From an uncultured Lachnobacterium sp. (GTDB lineage Bacteria; Bacillota; Clostridia; Lachnospirales; Lachnospiraceae), in NCBI GenBank assembly GCA_900543445.1, contig UQRC01000001.1, forward strand, positions 67,192 to 131,191: a stretch of DNA of 64,000 nt, in the 5' to 3' direction. Shown one piece after another: positions 15,972 through 25,926 of the stretch; the first letter of the stretch is position 1, and every line of letters starts with the position of its first letter. The position numbers and the translations under genes are program-made. Below the pieces are notes generated by a model. It was given only the letters and a program-made list of their open reading frames with translations, ran no database searches and was not told the DNA's origin.

Positions 15972-17795
15972 ATGAGTGGCATAACAATTATCCTGTCACT
16001 GTTAAGCGGTGTCGCTTTATTCCTCTTTGGTATGTCTCTGATGGGAGACGGACTCAAGAGAGTGGCGGGAAATAAACTCGAGCTTGTATTGTATAAGCTG
16101 ACCAACACCCCGATCAAGGGACTTCTTTTGGGAACTGTCGTTACGGCAATCATCCAGTCGTCATCTGCGACGACCGTTATGGTAGTCGGATTTGTTAATT
16201 CAGGAATGATGAAGGTTGCACAGGCAATCGGAATCATCATGGGTGCCAATATTGGTACCAGTATTACCGGATGGATCCTGTGTCTGTCGTATATTGAGGG
16301 ATCAAGCGGAATCGCACAGCTCCTTTCGACGGCAACGATCTCTGCGGTAGTTGCAATCGTTGGTATCGTATTTAAGATGTTCTTTAAGAAATCAACGTAC
16401 AAGAATGTCGGAGACATCATGCTCGGATTTGCGATCCTGATGGTGGGAATGCAGACGATGAGTGGTGCGGTATCGCCTCTGAAAGAGAACGAGCATTTTG
16501 TAAACATGCTGACGATGTTTACGAATCCGTTTCTGGGAATTCTTGTAGGTATCGCTTTCACTGCAGTATTGCAGAGTGCATCGGCATCTGTCGGAATCCT
16601 GCAGGCGTTGTCTATGACCGGCAGCATCAGCTTTGCAGCAGCGCTTCCAATCACGATGGGAATTGGTGTCGGCGCAGCGTGTCCGGTACTTCTTTCTTCC
16701 ATCGGAACGAACAAGAATGGTAAGCGTACCGCTTTAATCTATCTGTTAAACGATCTGTTCGGAATGATCTTCTGGTCGATCGCATTCTACAGTGTGAATG
16801 CATTCGTACATTTCCCGTTTATGGATATGACGATGCGACCGGTGACGATCGCTTTAATGAATACGGTATTCCGTATGGCGACGATCTTGCTTCTGATCCC
16901 ATTTATCTCGCAGATTGAGAAGCTTGTGTTTAAGCTCGTCAAAGACAGTCCGGAAGACCTTGAGGAGCAGGCTGATTTTGATCTGCTTGAGGAGCGATTC
17001 CTCGCGTATCCGGCACTTGCAATCGGACAGAGTCACACCGCGATGAATGGTATGGCAAAGAAAGCACGCAAGAATATCTATCGTGCGCTCAACCTGCTTA
17101 CGAATTATTCGCAGGATAAGTTTAATAAAGTACAGGAAAAAGAGAATCTGATCGATAAGTATGAGGATAAGCTCGGTACATATCTGATGCAGCTGACCGG
17201 ACAGGAGATGTCCATGTCGCAGACACAACAGGTATCCAAATTCCTGCATACGATCAGTGATTTTGAACGATTGGGCGATCATGCGGTCAATATTGCCAAT
17301 GTTGCCAATGAACTGGCTGAAAAGAAGATTTCGTTTTCGGAATCTGCACAGAATGAGCTGGATGTCTTAGAATCTGCGGTACATGAACTCGTGGATCTGA
17401 CAGTGAATGCATTCTGTGAGGATGATCTTGCGAAGGCTGCGAAGGTAGAGCCTTTGCGTGAGCTGATCGGAATCCTCTGCAATGATCTCAAGAATCGTCA
17501 TGTAACAAGACTTCGTGAAGGCAAGTGTGAGTTGAAGCAGGGATTTGCATTCAATGATCTGCTGACGAACCTTGAGCGTATCGCGGCGCATTGTTCCAAT
17601 GTTGCGGTTGCGATGATCGAGACGGAGACTTCGGATTTCGATACACACCAGTATATCAAGAGTGTGCGCCATATGAAGAATGATGAGTATCTTGCCAACT
17701 TTGAGGCATATGCCAAGAAGTATAATGTCGTTGCAAGCAAGAAAGTGCGTAAGATGCTTCTTGCAGAGAACGAAGAGCGGGAAAAAGAAGATTAA
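15972..17795 (+). CDS. Na/Pi cotransporter family protein with C-terminal PhoU domain
   Basis: A 607-residue protein. The membrane half (about 1-320) has two inverted Na_Pi_cotrans repeats with the signature QSSSATT at 62-68 and QSASAS at 201-206. The soluble half (about 340-590) is PhoU-like, a helical bundle with the GDHAVNIANVANE and NLERIAAHCSNVA motifs. The family moves inorganic phosphate with Na+, and the PhoU part is thought to gate or sense phosphate. The Pho-box-like repeats in front of the gene support a role in phosphate homeostasis. Confidence 0.92.
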   Translation: MSGITIILSLLSGVALFLFGMSLMGDGLKRVAGNKLELVLYKLTNTPIKGLLLGTVVTAIIQSSSATTVMVVGFVNSGMMKVAQAIGIIMGANIGTSITGWILCLSYIEGSSGIAQLLSTATISAVVAIVGIVFKMFFKKSTYKNVGDIMLGFAILMVGMQTMSGAVSPLKENEHFVNMLTMFTNPFLGILVGIAFTAVLQSASASVGILQALSMTGSISFAAALPITMGIGVGAACPVLLSSIGTNKNGKRTALIYLLNDLFGMIFWSIAFYSVNAFVHFPFMDMTMRPVTIALMNTVFRMATILLLIPFISQIEKLVFKLVKDSPEDLEEQADFDLLEERFLAYPALAIGQSHTAMNGMAKKARKNIYRALNLLTNYSQDKFNKVQEKENLIDKYEDKLGTYLMQLTGQEMSMSQTQQVSKFLHTISDFERLGDHAVNIANVANELAEKKISFSESAQNELDVLESAVHELVDLTVNAFCEDDLAKAAKVEPLRELIGILCNDLKNRHVTRLREGKCELKQGFAFNDLLTNLERIAAHCSNVAVAMIETETSDFDTHQYIKSVRHMKNDEYLANFEAYAKKYNVVASKKVRKMLLAENEEREKED

Positions 17796-17801
17796 GAAAC
17801 T

Positions 17802-17833
17802 GAAAAGTTGAAAAGTTGAAAAGTTGAAAAGTT
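17802..17833. repeat. Four tandem copies of an 8-bp unit
   Basis: GAAAAGTT is repeated four times without a break, directly between the Na/Pi gene and its terminator. Confidence 0.9.
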
Positions 17834-17863
17834 AAGGCTTCGGATGAAAATCCGGAGCCTTTG
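17834..17863 (+). terminator. Intrinsic terminator
   Basis: AAGGCTTCGGAT pairs with ATCCGGAGCCTT (one T:G wobble) around a GAAA loop and is followed by TTG. Confidence 0.75.
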
Positions 17864-17963
17864 TCCGTTTTATGGGACTGCTTCTGTGAGAAAATTCATA
17901 CAACAAAGAGAGGTAAAGCAGATGTTGAATGGATGCTTGAAGAAAAGAAAGGAAGCAGGCAGT

Positions 17964-18074
17964 ATGAAAGGATATGTAGTAGATAGCGGATATATGGGAT
18001 ATGTGGACGGAAGATATGAGCTTTTTGCAGATGAAAGCGATTATATGGAAGTGTACAAAGAGATGCAGGGCTGA
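17964..18074 (+). CDS. Small hypothetical protein, 36 residues
   Basis: A short frame beginning MKGYVVDSGYMGYVDG, rich in Tyr and Gly and ending in an acidic helix. From memory, similar 35-45 residue proteins are common in Lachnospiraceae, with no known function. I chose the ATG at 17964 because AAAGGAAG lies about eight bases upstream. An alternative ATG at 17922 behind AGAGAGG would add 14 basic residues. Confidence 0.55.
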   Translation: MKGYVVDSGYMGYVDGRYELFADESDYMEVYKEMQG

Positions 18075-18103
18075 TTGAATTTTACAGTGGTTTGTGGCAT
18101 AAT
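18075..18103 (+). promoter_or_regulatory. Promoter of the thioesterase operon
   Basis: TTGAAT and CATAAT are separated by 17 bp, just after the stop of the small gene. Confidence 0.5.
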
Positions 18104-18157
18104 AATAGGGCAAGCCGTCTGCCTGAAAAGAGAGCAGGAAGGCTCAGGAGGTATTTG

Positions 18158-18625
18158 ATGATGAAACAGGAAATTGAAGTTGCAAGACCATATACAGAGT
18201 TGAAAATTCGCCCTTATGAGCATCATGCGAAGTATTATGAGACGGATCAGATGGGAATCATCCATCACAGTAATTATGTGAAGTGGATGGAGGAAGCCCG
18301 CATGGATCTGATGGAGCAGATCGGATTAAATTATAAAGAGATGGAGAATATGGAGATCATCAGTCCGGTGCTTTCCATTTCCGTGGAATATCACAGTATG
18401 GTTCATTTTGATGATACGGTTGTGATCCAGACGAAGCTTGTCAAGTACAACGGAATCAAGATGGAAGTGGAATATGTTATGACAGACAAAGAGACAGGGG
18501 AGCTGCGCACAACAGGACGCAGCAGCCACTGCTTTTTGAACCGTTCGGGTAAGCCGATTTCATTGAAGCGTTCTTATCCGGAACTGGATACAAAGTTTTT
18601 TGAAATGAAGGAGGATCAGGAATGA
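18158..18625 (+). CDS. Acyl-CoA thioesterase, YbgC/4HBT hotdog family
   Basis: A 155-residue hotdog-fold enzyme with the signature YYETDQMGIIHHSNYVKWMEEAR, whose Asp is the catalytic residue of the 4-hydroxybenzoyl-CoA thioesterase type. It hydrolyses small acyl-CoA esters in the cytoplasm; the acyl group is not readable. AGGAGG at 18146-18151 fixes the start at 18158 (a second ATG follows at once); the frame is open further upstream but without a ribosome site. Its stop overlaps the next gene (ATGA). Confidence 0.88.
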   Translation: MMKQEIEVARPYTELKIRPYEHHAKYYETDQMGIIHHSNYVKWMEEARMDLMEQIGLNYKEMENMEIISPVLSISVEYHSMVHFDDTVVIQTKLVKYNGIKMEVEYVMTDKETGELRTTGRSSHCFLNRSGKPISLKRSYPELDTKFFEMKEDQE

Positions 18626-20406
18626 TTCAGGAGAGACTCGCTGCACTTCGCGAGCAGATGAAGAAGAGAAATATTGCAATCTATGTGGTGCCGACATCGG
18701 ATTTTCATGAGTCCGAATATGTCGGAACGCATTTTAAGGCAAGAAAATTTATTACAGGATTTACAGGATCTGCCGGTACGGCGGTCATTACGCTGACAGA
18801 AGCAGGTCTTTGGACAGATGGAAGATACTTTGTTCAGGCAGCCAGTCAGCTGGAAGGAACGACTGTGACCCTGTACCGCATGGGCGAGGAAGGTGTTCCG
18901 ACCGTCAACGAATATATTGAGAAGACGTTAAAAGAAGGCGAGTGCATCGGCTTTGATGGACGCGTGGTAAACGGGCACTGGGGCGATGAACTGAAGAAGA
19001 TCGCAGATGAGAAGAAAGGATCCCTGTATGTGGACGAGGATCTGATCGACCTTATCTGGGAGGATCGTCCGCCAATGTCCTGCGAGAAGGCATGGGTTCT
19101 TGATACGAAGTATAGTGGAAGAAGTACCGCAGACAAGATTGCGGCGGTAAGAAAAGAGATGGAGGAGAAAGGCGCAACCGTGCATCTTTTGTCCTCACTC
19201 TATGATATCTCGTGGCTTCTTAATATCAGGGGCAACGATATCAGCTATGTGCCGGTCGTTTTATCGTATCTGTCGATGACGAAGGATACCTGCACATGGT
19301 TCCTGCAGGAAGAGATCATTGATGAGAATCTTCGTAAGTATCTCAACGAGAATGGAATCAAGACACAGCCATACAATGCGTTCTATGATTACGTGAAGAC
19401 ACTGGATCAGGAGACAATCCTGATGGATCGATCTGTTGTCAATTATCGTATCTGCAACAACATTGCGGAATCCAATAAAGTGATCGATGATGCGGATCCG
19501 ACGGTTGCGATGAAATCTGTTAAGAATAAGACAGAAGTGGACAATACAAGAAATGCTCACGTCAAGGATGCTGTTGCCATGTGCAAATTTATGTACTGGC
19601 TGAAGAAGAATGTGGGCAAGATACCGATGACAGAGATTTCTGCGTCGGACTATCTGGCAGGTCTTCGTGCCGAGCAGGAGGGATTCTTGGATTTGAGTTT
19701 TGATACGATCTGTGGTTATGCGGATCACGGTGCGATCGTGCATTATGCGGCAACACCGGAATCGGATATCGAATTGAAACCGGAAGGACTTCTTCTGGTG
19801 GATTCCGGCGGACATTATCTGGAGGGAACAACGGATATTACAAGAACGTTTGCCTTAGGTCCGGTGACGGATGAGATGAAGGCGGATTTCACTCGTGTGT
19901 GCCGCTCGAATATGAATCTTGCCAATGTGCGCTTTTTACATGGATGCACCGGAAGAAATATCGATATCGTGGCAAGAGAACCACTTTGGGAAACTGGCAA
20001 GGATTATAAGCACGGAACCGGACACGGAGTCGGTTATGTGTTAAATGTACATGAGGGACCGAACAGCTTCCGTTGGCAGAACTCTGCGACTGCAAAGGAA
20101 TGTGTCTTTGAGGAAGGCATGATCACAACGGACGAGCCTGGAATCTATATTGAAGGAAAATACGGTATCCGTCTGGAGAACGAACTCGTCTGCCACGAGG
20201 GTGAGAAGAATGAGTTCGGTCAGTTTATGTATTTTGAGAATATTACTTATGTCCCGATTGATCTGGATGCAATTGATCCGGATCAGATGACAGAGACTGA
20301 GAAGAGACGGTTAAACGAGTATCACGAAGGTGTATATCGCACAGTATCGCCTTTCCTTGAAGGAGAGGAATTAGCCTGGTTAAAGCAGGCAACACGCGCA
20401 ATCTAG
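18622..20406 (+). CDS. Xaa-Pro aminopeptidase (aminopeptidase P, M24B)
   Basis: A 594-residue cytoplasmic metallopeptidase of the long, three-domain type. The C-terminal pita-bread domain shows the five dinuclear metal ligands Asp394, Asp405, His468 (GTGHGVG), Glu505 (DEPG) and Glu519 (RLENE). It removes an N-terminal residue preceding proline and helps recycle peptides. It overlaps the thioesterase by four bases and is 24 bp before polA. GGAGGATC lies before the start. Confidence 0.93.
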   Translation: MIQERLAALREQMKKRNIAIYVVPTSDFHESEYVGTHFKARKFITGFTGSAGTAVITLTEAGLWTDGRYFVQAASQLEGTTVTLYRMGEEGVPTVNEYIEKTLKEGECIGFDGRVVNGHWGDELKKIADEKKGSLYVDEDLIDLIWEDRPPMSCEKAWVLDTKYSGRSTADKIAAVRKEMEEKGATVHLLSSLYDISWLLNIRGNDISYVPVVLSYLSMTKDTCTWFLQEEIIDENLRKYLNENGIKTQPYNAFYDYVKTLDQETILMDRSVVNYRICNNIAESNKVIDDADPTVAMKSVKNKTEVDNTRNAHVKDAVAMCKFMYWLKKNVGKIPMTEISASDYLAGLRAEQEGFLDLSFDTICGYADHGAIVHYAATPESDIELKPEGLLLVDSGGHYLEGTTDITRTFALGPVTDEMKADFTRVCRSNMNLANVRFLHGCTGRNIDIVAREPLWETGKDYKHGTGHGVGYVLNVHEGPNSFRWQNSATAKECVFEEGMITTDEPGIYIEGKYGIRLENELVCHEGEKNEFGQFMYFENITYVPIDLDAIDPDQMTETEKRRLNEYHEGVYRTVSPFLEGEELAWLKQATRAI

Positions 20407-20430
20407 CGCAGAGACATAAAGGAGTTATCG

Positions 20431-23163
20431 ATGAATAAAAAGTTGGTGTTGATTGACGGACACAGTATATTAAACCGCGCTTTCTTCGGATTGCCGGATC
20501 TGACGAATTCGGAAGGACTGCACACGAATGCGGTGTATGGTTTCCTTAATATTCTGTTTAAGATTCTTGAGGAGGAGAAGCCGGATTATCTGACTGTGGC
20601 ATTTGACGTCCATGCACCAACTTTTCGTCATAAAATGTTTGATGCCTACAAAGGCACCCGCTCGCCGATGGATGACGCTTTGCGCCAGCAGGTTCCGCTT
20701 ATGAAGGAGATGCTGACAGCGATGGGCGTGCGTATCGTTGAGATGGAAGGCTACGAGGCGGATGACATCTTAGGCACAATCGCGGGAATGGGCGAACGGG
20801 AAGGCATGGATGTCTCGGTCGTATCCGGAGACCGCGATCTGTTGCAGCTTGCAACGGAGCATGTCAAGATCCGAATTCCAAAGACGAAGAAGACTGGCAC
20901 GGAAATCGAAGATTATCTCGCAGCAGATGTGAAGGCCCGCTATATGGTGACTCCGAAGGAGTTTATCGATGTGAAGGCACTCATGGGAGATACCGCGGAT
21001 AACATTCCGGGCGTTCCGGGAATTGGCGAGAAGACGGCGACTGCACTGATTGAAAAGTACGGCAATATTGAGGCTGTACATGAGGATGCCGCCAATGTCA
21101 AGCCGCCACGTGCATCGAAGAATATCGTGGAATTCTGGGATCAGGCAGTCCTTAGCAAGGAACTTGCAACAATCATTACTGATGTGCCGATTGAATACGA
21201 CTTTGCGGAGGCAAAGCTTGATGGTGTGCAGGAGCTCTATACCGAAGAAGCTTATTTATTATGCAAGAGGTTGGAGTTTAAGAATCTTCTTGGCAGATTT
21301 GAGGTGGATGCACCGAAGAATCAGGCACAGGAGCATTTTAAAATCGTAAGAAAGAAATCCGAAGCGGAGAAAATCTGGAAGAAAGCAGGCAACAATCCGA
21401 TCGGTTATTTTATCATACCGTATGCCGCCGGAAAAGATGGAAAGCAGGAACAGGACGGACAGATGTGTCTTTTTGCGGAAGCACCGAAGAATGCGTTTGC
21501 CGGTATGGCGGTGGCGTTCTCGGAGGAAGATATCTGCCTGTTTGTGACCGGGGATGAGCTGACATCAGAAGAACTGATCGACCAGCTGATTAACAAGAGA
21601 GAGGGAAAACTGATCGCGGCGGATCTGAAGCCGGATCTTAGATTTTTCCCGGATGTGGCGAAGGCAGATTCGTGGGATACCTGTCTTGCGTTCCGTGCGC
21701 GTTGCTTTGACCGGACGGTGGCTGCATATCTGCTCAATCCGCTCAAGGGAGAGTATCCGTACGATGATATTGCAAAGGATTATTTGGGACTGATGGTTCC
21801 GACTAAAACCGATTATATTGGAAAGAATGAAGCAGCGGTTGTATTGGCAGAGGATGAGCAGGCGGCGATGAACTACGCATGTTACGAGGCGTATATTGCG
21901 TGGAAGTCGTATCCTGTATTAAAAGAAGCGTTGCAGCAGCACGAGATGGAGACGCTTTTTAATGAAATTGAGATGCCGCTCGTATTTGTACTTTCTGATA
22001 TGGAGCGGGAGGGCATCTGTATCGATGCGGATGCGTTAAAGGAATACGGCACAAAACTTGCCGGATCGATCGAAGAATACGAACAGAAGATCTATGAGGA
22101 AGCAGGCGAAGAGTTCAACATCAATTCGCCGAAGCAGCTTGGCGTGATCCTGTTTGAAAAGCTGCAGCTGCCGAATGGGAAGAAGACCAAGACCGGATAT
22201 TCCACAGCTGCGGATGTACTTGATAAGCTTGCACCGGATTACCCGATCGTGGCGGACATCTTAGAATACCGGAAGCTTTCTAAATTAAAGTCCACGTATG
22301 CGGACGGACTTGCCAATTTTATCGATGAGACGGGCAAGATCCATACAAGTTTTAATCAGACGATTACGGCAACCGGAAGACTAAGCAGCACAGATCCGAA
22401 TCTGCAGAATATTCCGATCCGTATGGAACTTGGCAAGATGATCCGTAAGGTTTTTCATCCGATGGAGGGAGACCTGTTCGTGGATTCCGATTATTCCCAG
22501 ATTGAACTTCGTCTGCTTGCCCATATCTCGGGTGATGAGGGGCTGATCGAGGCGTTCCGGGAGAATCAGGATATTCACAGAAGTACGGCGTCCAAGGTGT
22601 TTGGTGTCGCTTTTGATGATGTTACGGATCTGCAGAGAAGGAATGCCAAGGCGGTCAATTTCGGAATTGTGTATGGAATCAGTGCGTTTGGATTAAGTCA
22701 GGATCTCAATATTCCGCAGAAGGAAGCACAGGGATTTATCGACAGTTACTTTGCAACGTATCCGAAGATCAAGGAATTCCTGGATCAGACGGTTGCACAA
22801 GCGAAGGAGTGCGGATTTACAAGAACACTCTTTGGAAGAATCCGCCCGATTCCGGAACTGTCATCGAGCAATTTTATGCAGCGTCAGTTCGGGGAGCGTG
22901 TGGCAATGAATGCACCGATTCAGGGTACAGCGGCAGATATTATCAAGATCGCGATGATTCGCGTGCATGACCGGCTGATCCGGGAAGGATACAAGTCAAG
23001 GCTGATCCTGCAAGTGCACGATGAATTGTTGATCGAGACGGCGGAGTCGGAGAAGGATGCAGTGATCGCTTTGCTCGAGGAGGAGATGCGGCAGGCTGCG
23101 GATCTTAAGGTAGAACTTGCGGTAGGAACTGAATGTGGCTATAACTGGTACGATGCGCATTGA
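20431..23163 (+). CDS. polA: DNA polymerase I
   Basis: A 910-residue repair and primer-removal polymerase. Residues 1-290 are the 5'-3' exonuclease (LIDGHSILNRAFFG; Asp-rich VSGDRDLLQL; GIGEKTA). The middle proofreading-like domain (about 310-490) lacks the DxE metal motif, so 3'-5' activity is probably absent, as in Bacillus. The polymerase domain has DYSQIELR (Asp687), the O-helix RRNAKAVNFGIVYG and QVHDELLIE (Asp864). AAGGAGT precedes the ATG. Confidence 0.96.
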   Translation: MNKKLVLIDGHSILNRAFFGLPDLTNSEGLHTNAVYGFLNILFKILEEEKPDYLTVAFDVHAPTFRHKMFDAYKGTRSPMDDALRQQVPLMKEMLTAMGVRIVEMEGYEADDILGTIAGMGEREGMDVSVVSGDRDLLQLATEHVKIRIPKTKKTGTEIEDYLAADVKARYMVTPKEFIDVKALMGDTADNIPGVPGIGEKTATALIEKYGNIEAVHEDAANVKPPRASKNIVEFWDQAVLSKELATIITDVPIEYDFAEAKLDGVQELYTEEAYLLCKRLEFKNLLGRFEVDAPKNQAQEHFKIVRKKSEAEKIWKKAGNNPIGYFIIPYAAGKDGKQEQDGQMCLFAEAPKNAFAGMAVAFSEEDICLFVTGDELTSEELIDQLINKREGKLIAADLKPDLRFFPDVAKADSWDTCLAFRARCFDRTVAAYLLNPLKGEYPYDDIAKDYLGLMVPTKTDYIGKNEAAVVLAEDEQAAMNYACYEAYIAWKSYPVLKEALQQHEMETLFNEIEMPLVFVLSDMEREGICIDADALKEYGTKLAGSIEEYEQKIYEEAGEEFNINSPKQLGVILFEKLQLPNGKKTKTGYSTAADVLDKLAPDYPIVADILEYRKLSKLKSTYADGLANFIDETGKIHTSFNQTITATGRLSSTDPNLQNIPIRMELGKMIRKVFHPMEGDLFVDSDYSQIELRLLAHISGDEGLIEAFRENQDIHRSTASKVFGVAFDDVTDLQRRNAKAVNFGIVYGISAFGLSQDLNIPQKEAQGFIDSYFATYPKIKEFLDQTVAQAKECGFTRTLFGRIRPIPELSSSNFMQRQFGERVAMNAPIQGTAADIIKIAMIRVHDRLIREGYKSRLILQVHDELLIETAESEKDAVIALLEEEMRQAADLKVELAVGTECGYNWYDAH

Positions 23164-23254
23164 TCGCACGATAAGTGGGATGTGACTTGGCAGCGGATGC
23201 AAGGTGTTTCCTGTGTCTGCTTTGCGCACAGGGAATGTGATGGAGAAGAGATTG

Positions 23255-23860
23255 ATGAAATTCATAGGAATTACCGGCGGAGTCGGAGCCGGAAAATCAA
23301 AAATACTGGATTATCTTGCAGGGAAGCCAAATGTTCGTGTGATGCTTGCAGATGAGATCGCACATGATCTGATGGAGCCTGGAACGGATTGTTATGAGCG
23401 TTTGCGGGAACGCTTTGGAAACGAAGATATTTATTGTGAGGACGGGCATTTTGACCGGCTGAAACTGGCTTCGGTCATCTTTTCTGATGAGGATAAAAGG
23501 GAACAATTAAACGCAATTGTGCATCCGGCAGTCAAGGAATATGTAAAGCAGCAGCTTCTCGAGGAACGCAGACAGGGACAGCTGCAATTGCTTGTTTTGG
23601 AAGCTGCATTATTAATTGAAGAACATTATGATGAAATTTGTGATGAACTTTGGTATATTAATACCAGCAGAGAAAACAGAAGGGCACGTCTGAAGGAATC
23701 CAGAGGATATTCCGACGCAAAGGTGGATCAGATTTTTGCCAGTCAGCTGAGTGAGGAAGAATATGAAAGACACTGCAAAGTGGTGATCGATAACAATGGT
23801 CTGCCGGAGCAGACTTTTGCACAGATTGACGAAGCCTTGAGGAGAGAAGCATATGAATAA
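23255..23860 (+). CDS. coaE: Dephospho-CoA kinase
   Basis: A 201-residue P-loop kinase that performs the last step of coenzyme A synthesis. The Walker A is GGVGAGKS (8-15), followed by the DEIAHD lid region and the NAIVHP motif conserved in CoaE. I start at 23255 (MKFIGITGG) because GGAGA precedes it and the length matches the family; starts at 23204 or 23240 would add residues without homology. polA-coaE adjacency is common in Firmicutes. It overlaps the next gene by eight bases. Confidence 0.92.
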   Translation: MKFIGITGGVGAGKSKILDYLAGKPNVRVMLADEIAHDLMEPGTDCYERLRERFGNEDIYCEDGHFDRLKLASVIFSDEDKREQLNAIVHPAVKEYVKQQLLEERRQGQLQLLVLEAALLIEEHYDEICDELWYINTSRENRRARLKESRGYSDAKVDQIFASQLSEEEYERHCKVVIDNNGLPEQTFAQIDEALRREAYE

Positions 23861-25925
23861 AGTATTTGGTCTGGATATCGGAACACGTAATATTGTAGGA
23901 ACCGTGGGATATCTTACCGGGGATGATGAATTTAATGTAGTGGCACAATGTGTCAGACAGCATGAGACGCGTGCAATGTTAGACGGACAGATCCATGATA
24001 TCGGTCGTGTGGCGCGCACGATTTCTGTGGTCAAAAAGGAATTGGAGGATCAGATCGGAGAACCGCTTAGCGAAGTATGTATTGCGGCCGCCGGTCGTGT
24101 TTTAAAGACGGTCACAACGCATGTGGAGTATGAGTATGCGGAGGAGACAGTGGTTTCCGCGGAGGATATCCATACACTCAATCTCCTCGGAATCGAGAGT
24201 GCGCAGGACAAATTAAAGGAACAGAACGATACCCGCTACAAATTCTATTGTGTCGGATATTCGGTTATGAAATATTATTTAAACGATGATCTGTTTATCA
24301 GTATCGAAGGACATAAGGCCAACAAGATCGGTGAGGACGTGATTGTGACATTCCTGCCGGAGGATGTTGTTGACGGATTGTATTCGGCAGTCGGCCAGGC
24401 AGGATTGACGGTTGCCAATATGACACTCGAACCAATTGCTGCGATCAATGTTGCCATCCCGGAGAATTTCAGAATGCTCAATATCGCCTTGGTTGATGTA
24501 GGAGCAGGAACTTCGGATATCTCGATCACCAGAGAGGGAAGCATTATTGCCTATGGTATGATTCCTTATGCCGGTGATGAATTAACAGAGCTGATCGTGC
24601 AGCATTTCCTTGTTGATTTCAAGACAGCGGAGGCGATGAAGCTGGCTTCGACGACTGATCGTGAGGTAACGTATGAGGATATTATGAGTATTTCTCATAC
24701 GATTCCTGCAGACGAAATCTGGGATCTGGTACAACCAACGGTCGATAAGATTACGACGGAGGTCGCTGCCAAGATCAAGGAACTCAACGGAGACAAGACG
24801 GTTAGCGCCTGCTTCGTTGTCGGAGGCGGCGGTAAAATTCATGGATTTACCGAGGCACTTGCCGAGAAGCTTGAGCTTCCGGCGGAGCGTGTCGCTTTGC
24901 GTGGAGAGGAAGTCTTAAAGGAAGTTAACTTTGAGCAGGAGGATATCAAGAAGGATCCGCTTCTTGTTACGCCGATCGGTATCTGCCTGAATTACTATGA
25001 GCAGAAGAATAATTTCATTATGGTTCGTTTTAACGGCGAACGCCTGAAACTGTATGATAACAATCGTCTGACGATCGTTGATGCGGCTTTGCAGGCGGGA
25101 TTCCCGAATGATCAGTTATTCCCGAAGCGCGGTACGCCGATCAACTTTACGGTGAATGGCGCGGCAAGGATTGCCCGTGGAGAAGCAGGAGAGCCTGCAA
25201 TCGTGACGTTAAACGGAGATCCGGCGAACATCAATACATCGCTCGTGCCAAACTGCGAGATTACGATCGAGCCGTCCACTGCCGGTGAGGATGCGGTCTA
25301 CACGGTAGGTCAGCTGGAGGAGTATCATGAGGCAAATATTACGGTGTACGTGAACGGAAAGATGATTGTCTGTCCGAAGTTTGTACAGGTTAACGGAAGT
25401 CTTGAGCCGGCTTCTTATGAGATCAAGGAAGGCGATGAAATCGAGACACGCAACTATTATACCGTGGGACAGGTTGCGGAATTCATGGATGTGGAAGTCG
25501 ATCACGACCATGATATTTTGGTGAACAACCGCGTGGGTGACTTCGATACGCTGGTCTATGATAATTTTACGATTGACTGGACGGTTCTCTCCTTTGGGGT
25601 TGCGCCGGAGAGTGAGAATCGGTATAATGCAACAGAAGGCACTGCAGAAGAAGTGTCTGACGATACGGCTGAGAAGCAGGAAGAGGCTGCACCGGAGAGT
25701 GTAACGGATACGCAGAATAATATTGTGGTTACCGTCAATGGGGAAGCCGTCGAGATGATGGGAAAAGAATCATACATCTTCGTTGATATCTTTGACCGCA
25801 TTACGTTTGATCTGACGGCCGGAAAGGGACGCGCGATCGCTACGTTGATCAACGGTGAGGAGGCAGAGTTTTCGCAGCCGCTCCACGACGGAGACCGTAT
25901 CGATTTATACTGGAAAGAGAATTAA
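23853..25925 (+). CDS. FtsA/PilM-like ATPase with long C-terminal extension
   Basis: A 690-residue protein. Residues 1-385 are an actin-like ATPase of the FtsA family: LDIGTRNI phosphate-1 motif, LVDVGAGTSDISI phosphate-2 motif and FVVGGGGKIHGF adenosine motif. The remaining 300 residues are not found in classical FtsA (about 400-450 residues). They look like repeated small beta-rich domains (IVTLNGDP, ITVYVNGK, VVTVNGE) ending in a GDRIDLYWKEN tail like beta-grasp modules. There is no amphipathic membrane-targeting tail. A role in cell division or envelope assembly is inferred from the ATPase only. Confidence 0.8.
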   Translation: MNKVFGLDIGTRNIVGTVGYLTGDDEFNVVAQCVRQHETRAMLDGQIHDIGRVARTISVVKKELEDQIGEPLSEVCIAAAGRVLKTVTTHVEYEYAEETVVSAEDIHTLNLLGIESAQDKLKEQNDTRYKFYCVGYSVMKYYLNDDLFISIEGHKANKIGEDVIVTFLPEDVVDGLYSAVGQAGLTVANMTLEPIAAINVAIPENFRMLNIALVDVGAGTSDISITREGSIIAYGMIPYAGDELTELIVQHFLVDFKTAEAMKLASTTDREVTYEDIMSISHTIPADEIWDLVQPTVDKITTEVAAKIKELNGDKTVSACFVVGGGGKIHGFTEALAEKLELPAERVALRGEEVLKEVNFEQEDIKKDPLLVTPIGICLNYYEQKNNFIMVRFNGERLKLYDNNRLTIVDAALQAGFPNDQLFPKRGTPINFTVNGAARIARGEAGEPAIVTLNGDPANINTSLVPNCEITIEPSTAGEDAVYTVGQLEEYHEANITVYVNGKMIVCPKFVQVNGSLEPASYEIKEGDEIETRNYYTVGQVAEFMDVEVDHDHDILVNNRVGDFDTLVYDNFTIDWTVLSFGVAPESENRYNATEGTAEEVSDDTAEKQEEAAPESVTDTQNNIVVTVNGEAVEMMGKESYIFVDIFDRITFDLTAGKGRAIATLINGEEAEFSQPLHDGDRIDLYWKEN

Positions 25926-25926
25926 G

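Noticed and set aside
15965-16714. Long open frame of 249 codons on the minus strand
   Set aside because: It lies opposite the Na/Pi cotransporter, whose family motifs, promoter and ribosome site are clear. The reverse frame has no ribosome site and reflects codon bias.
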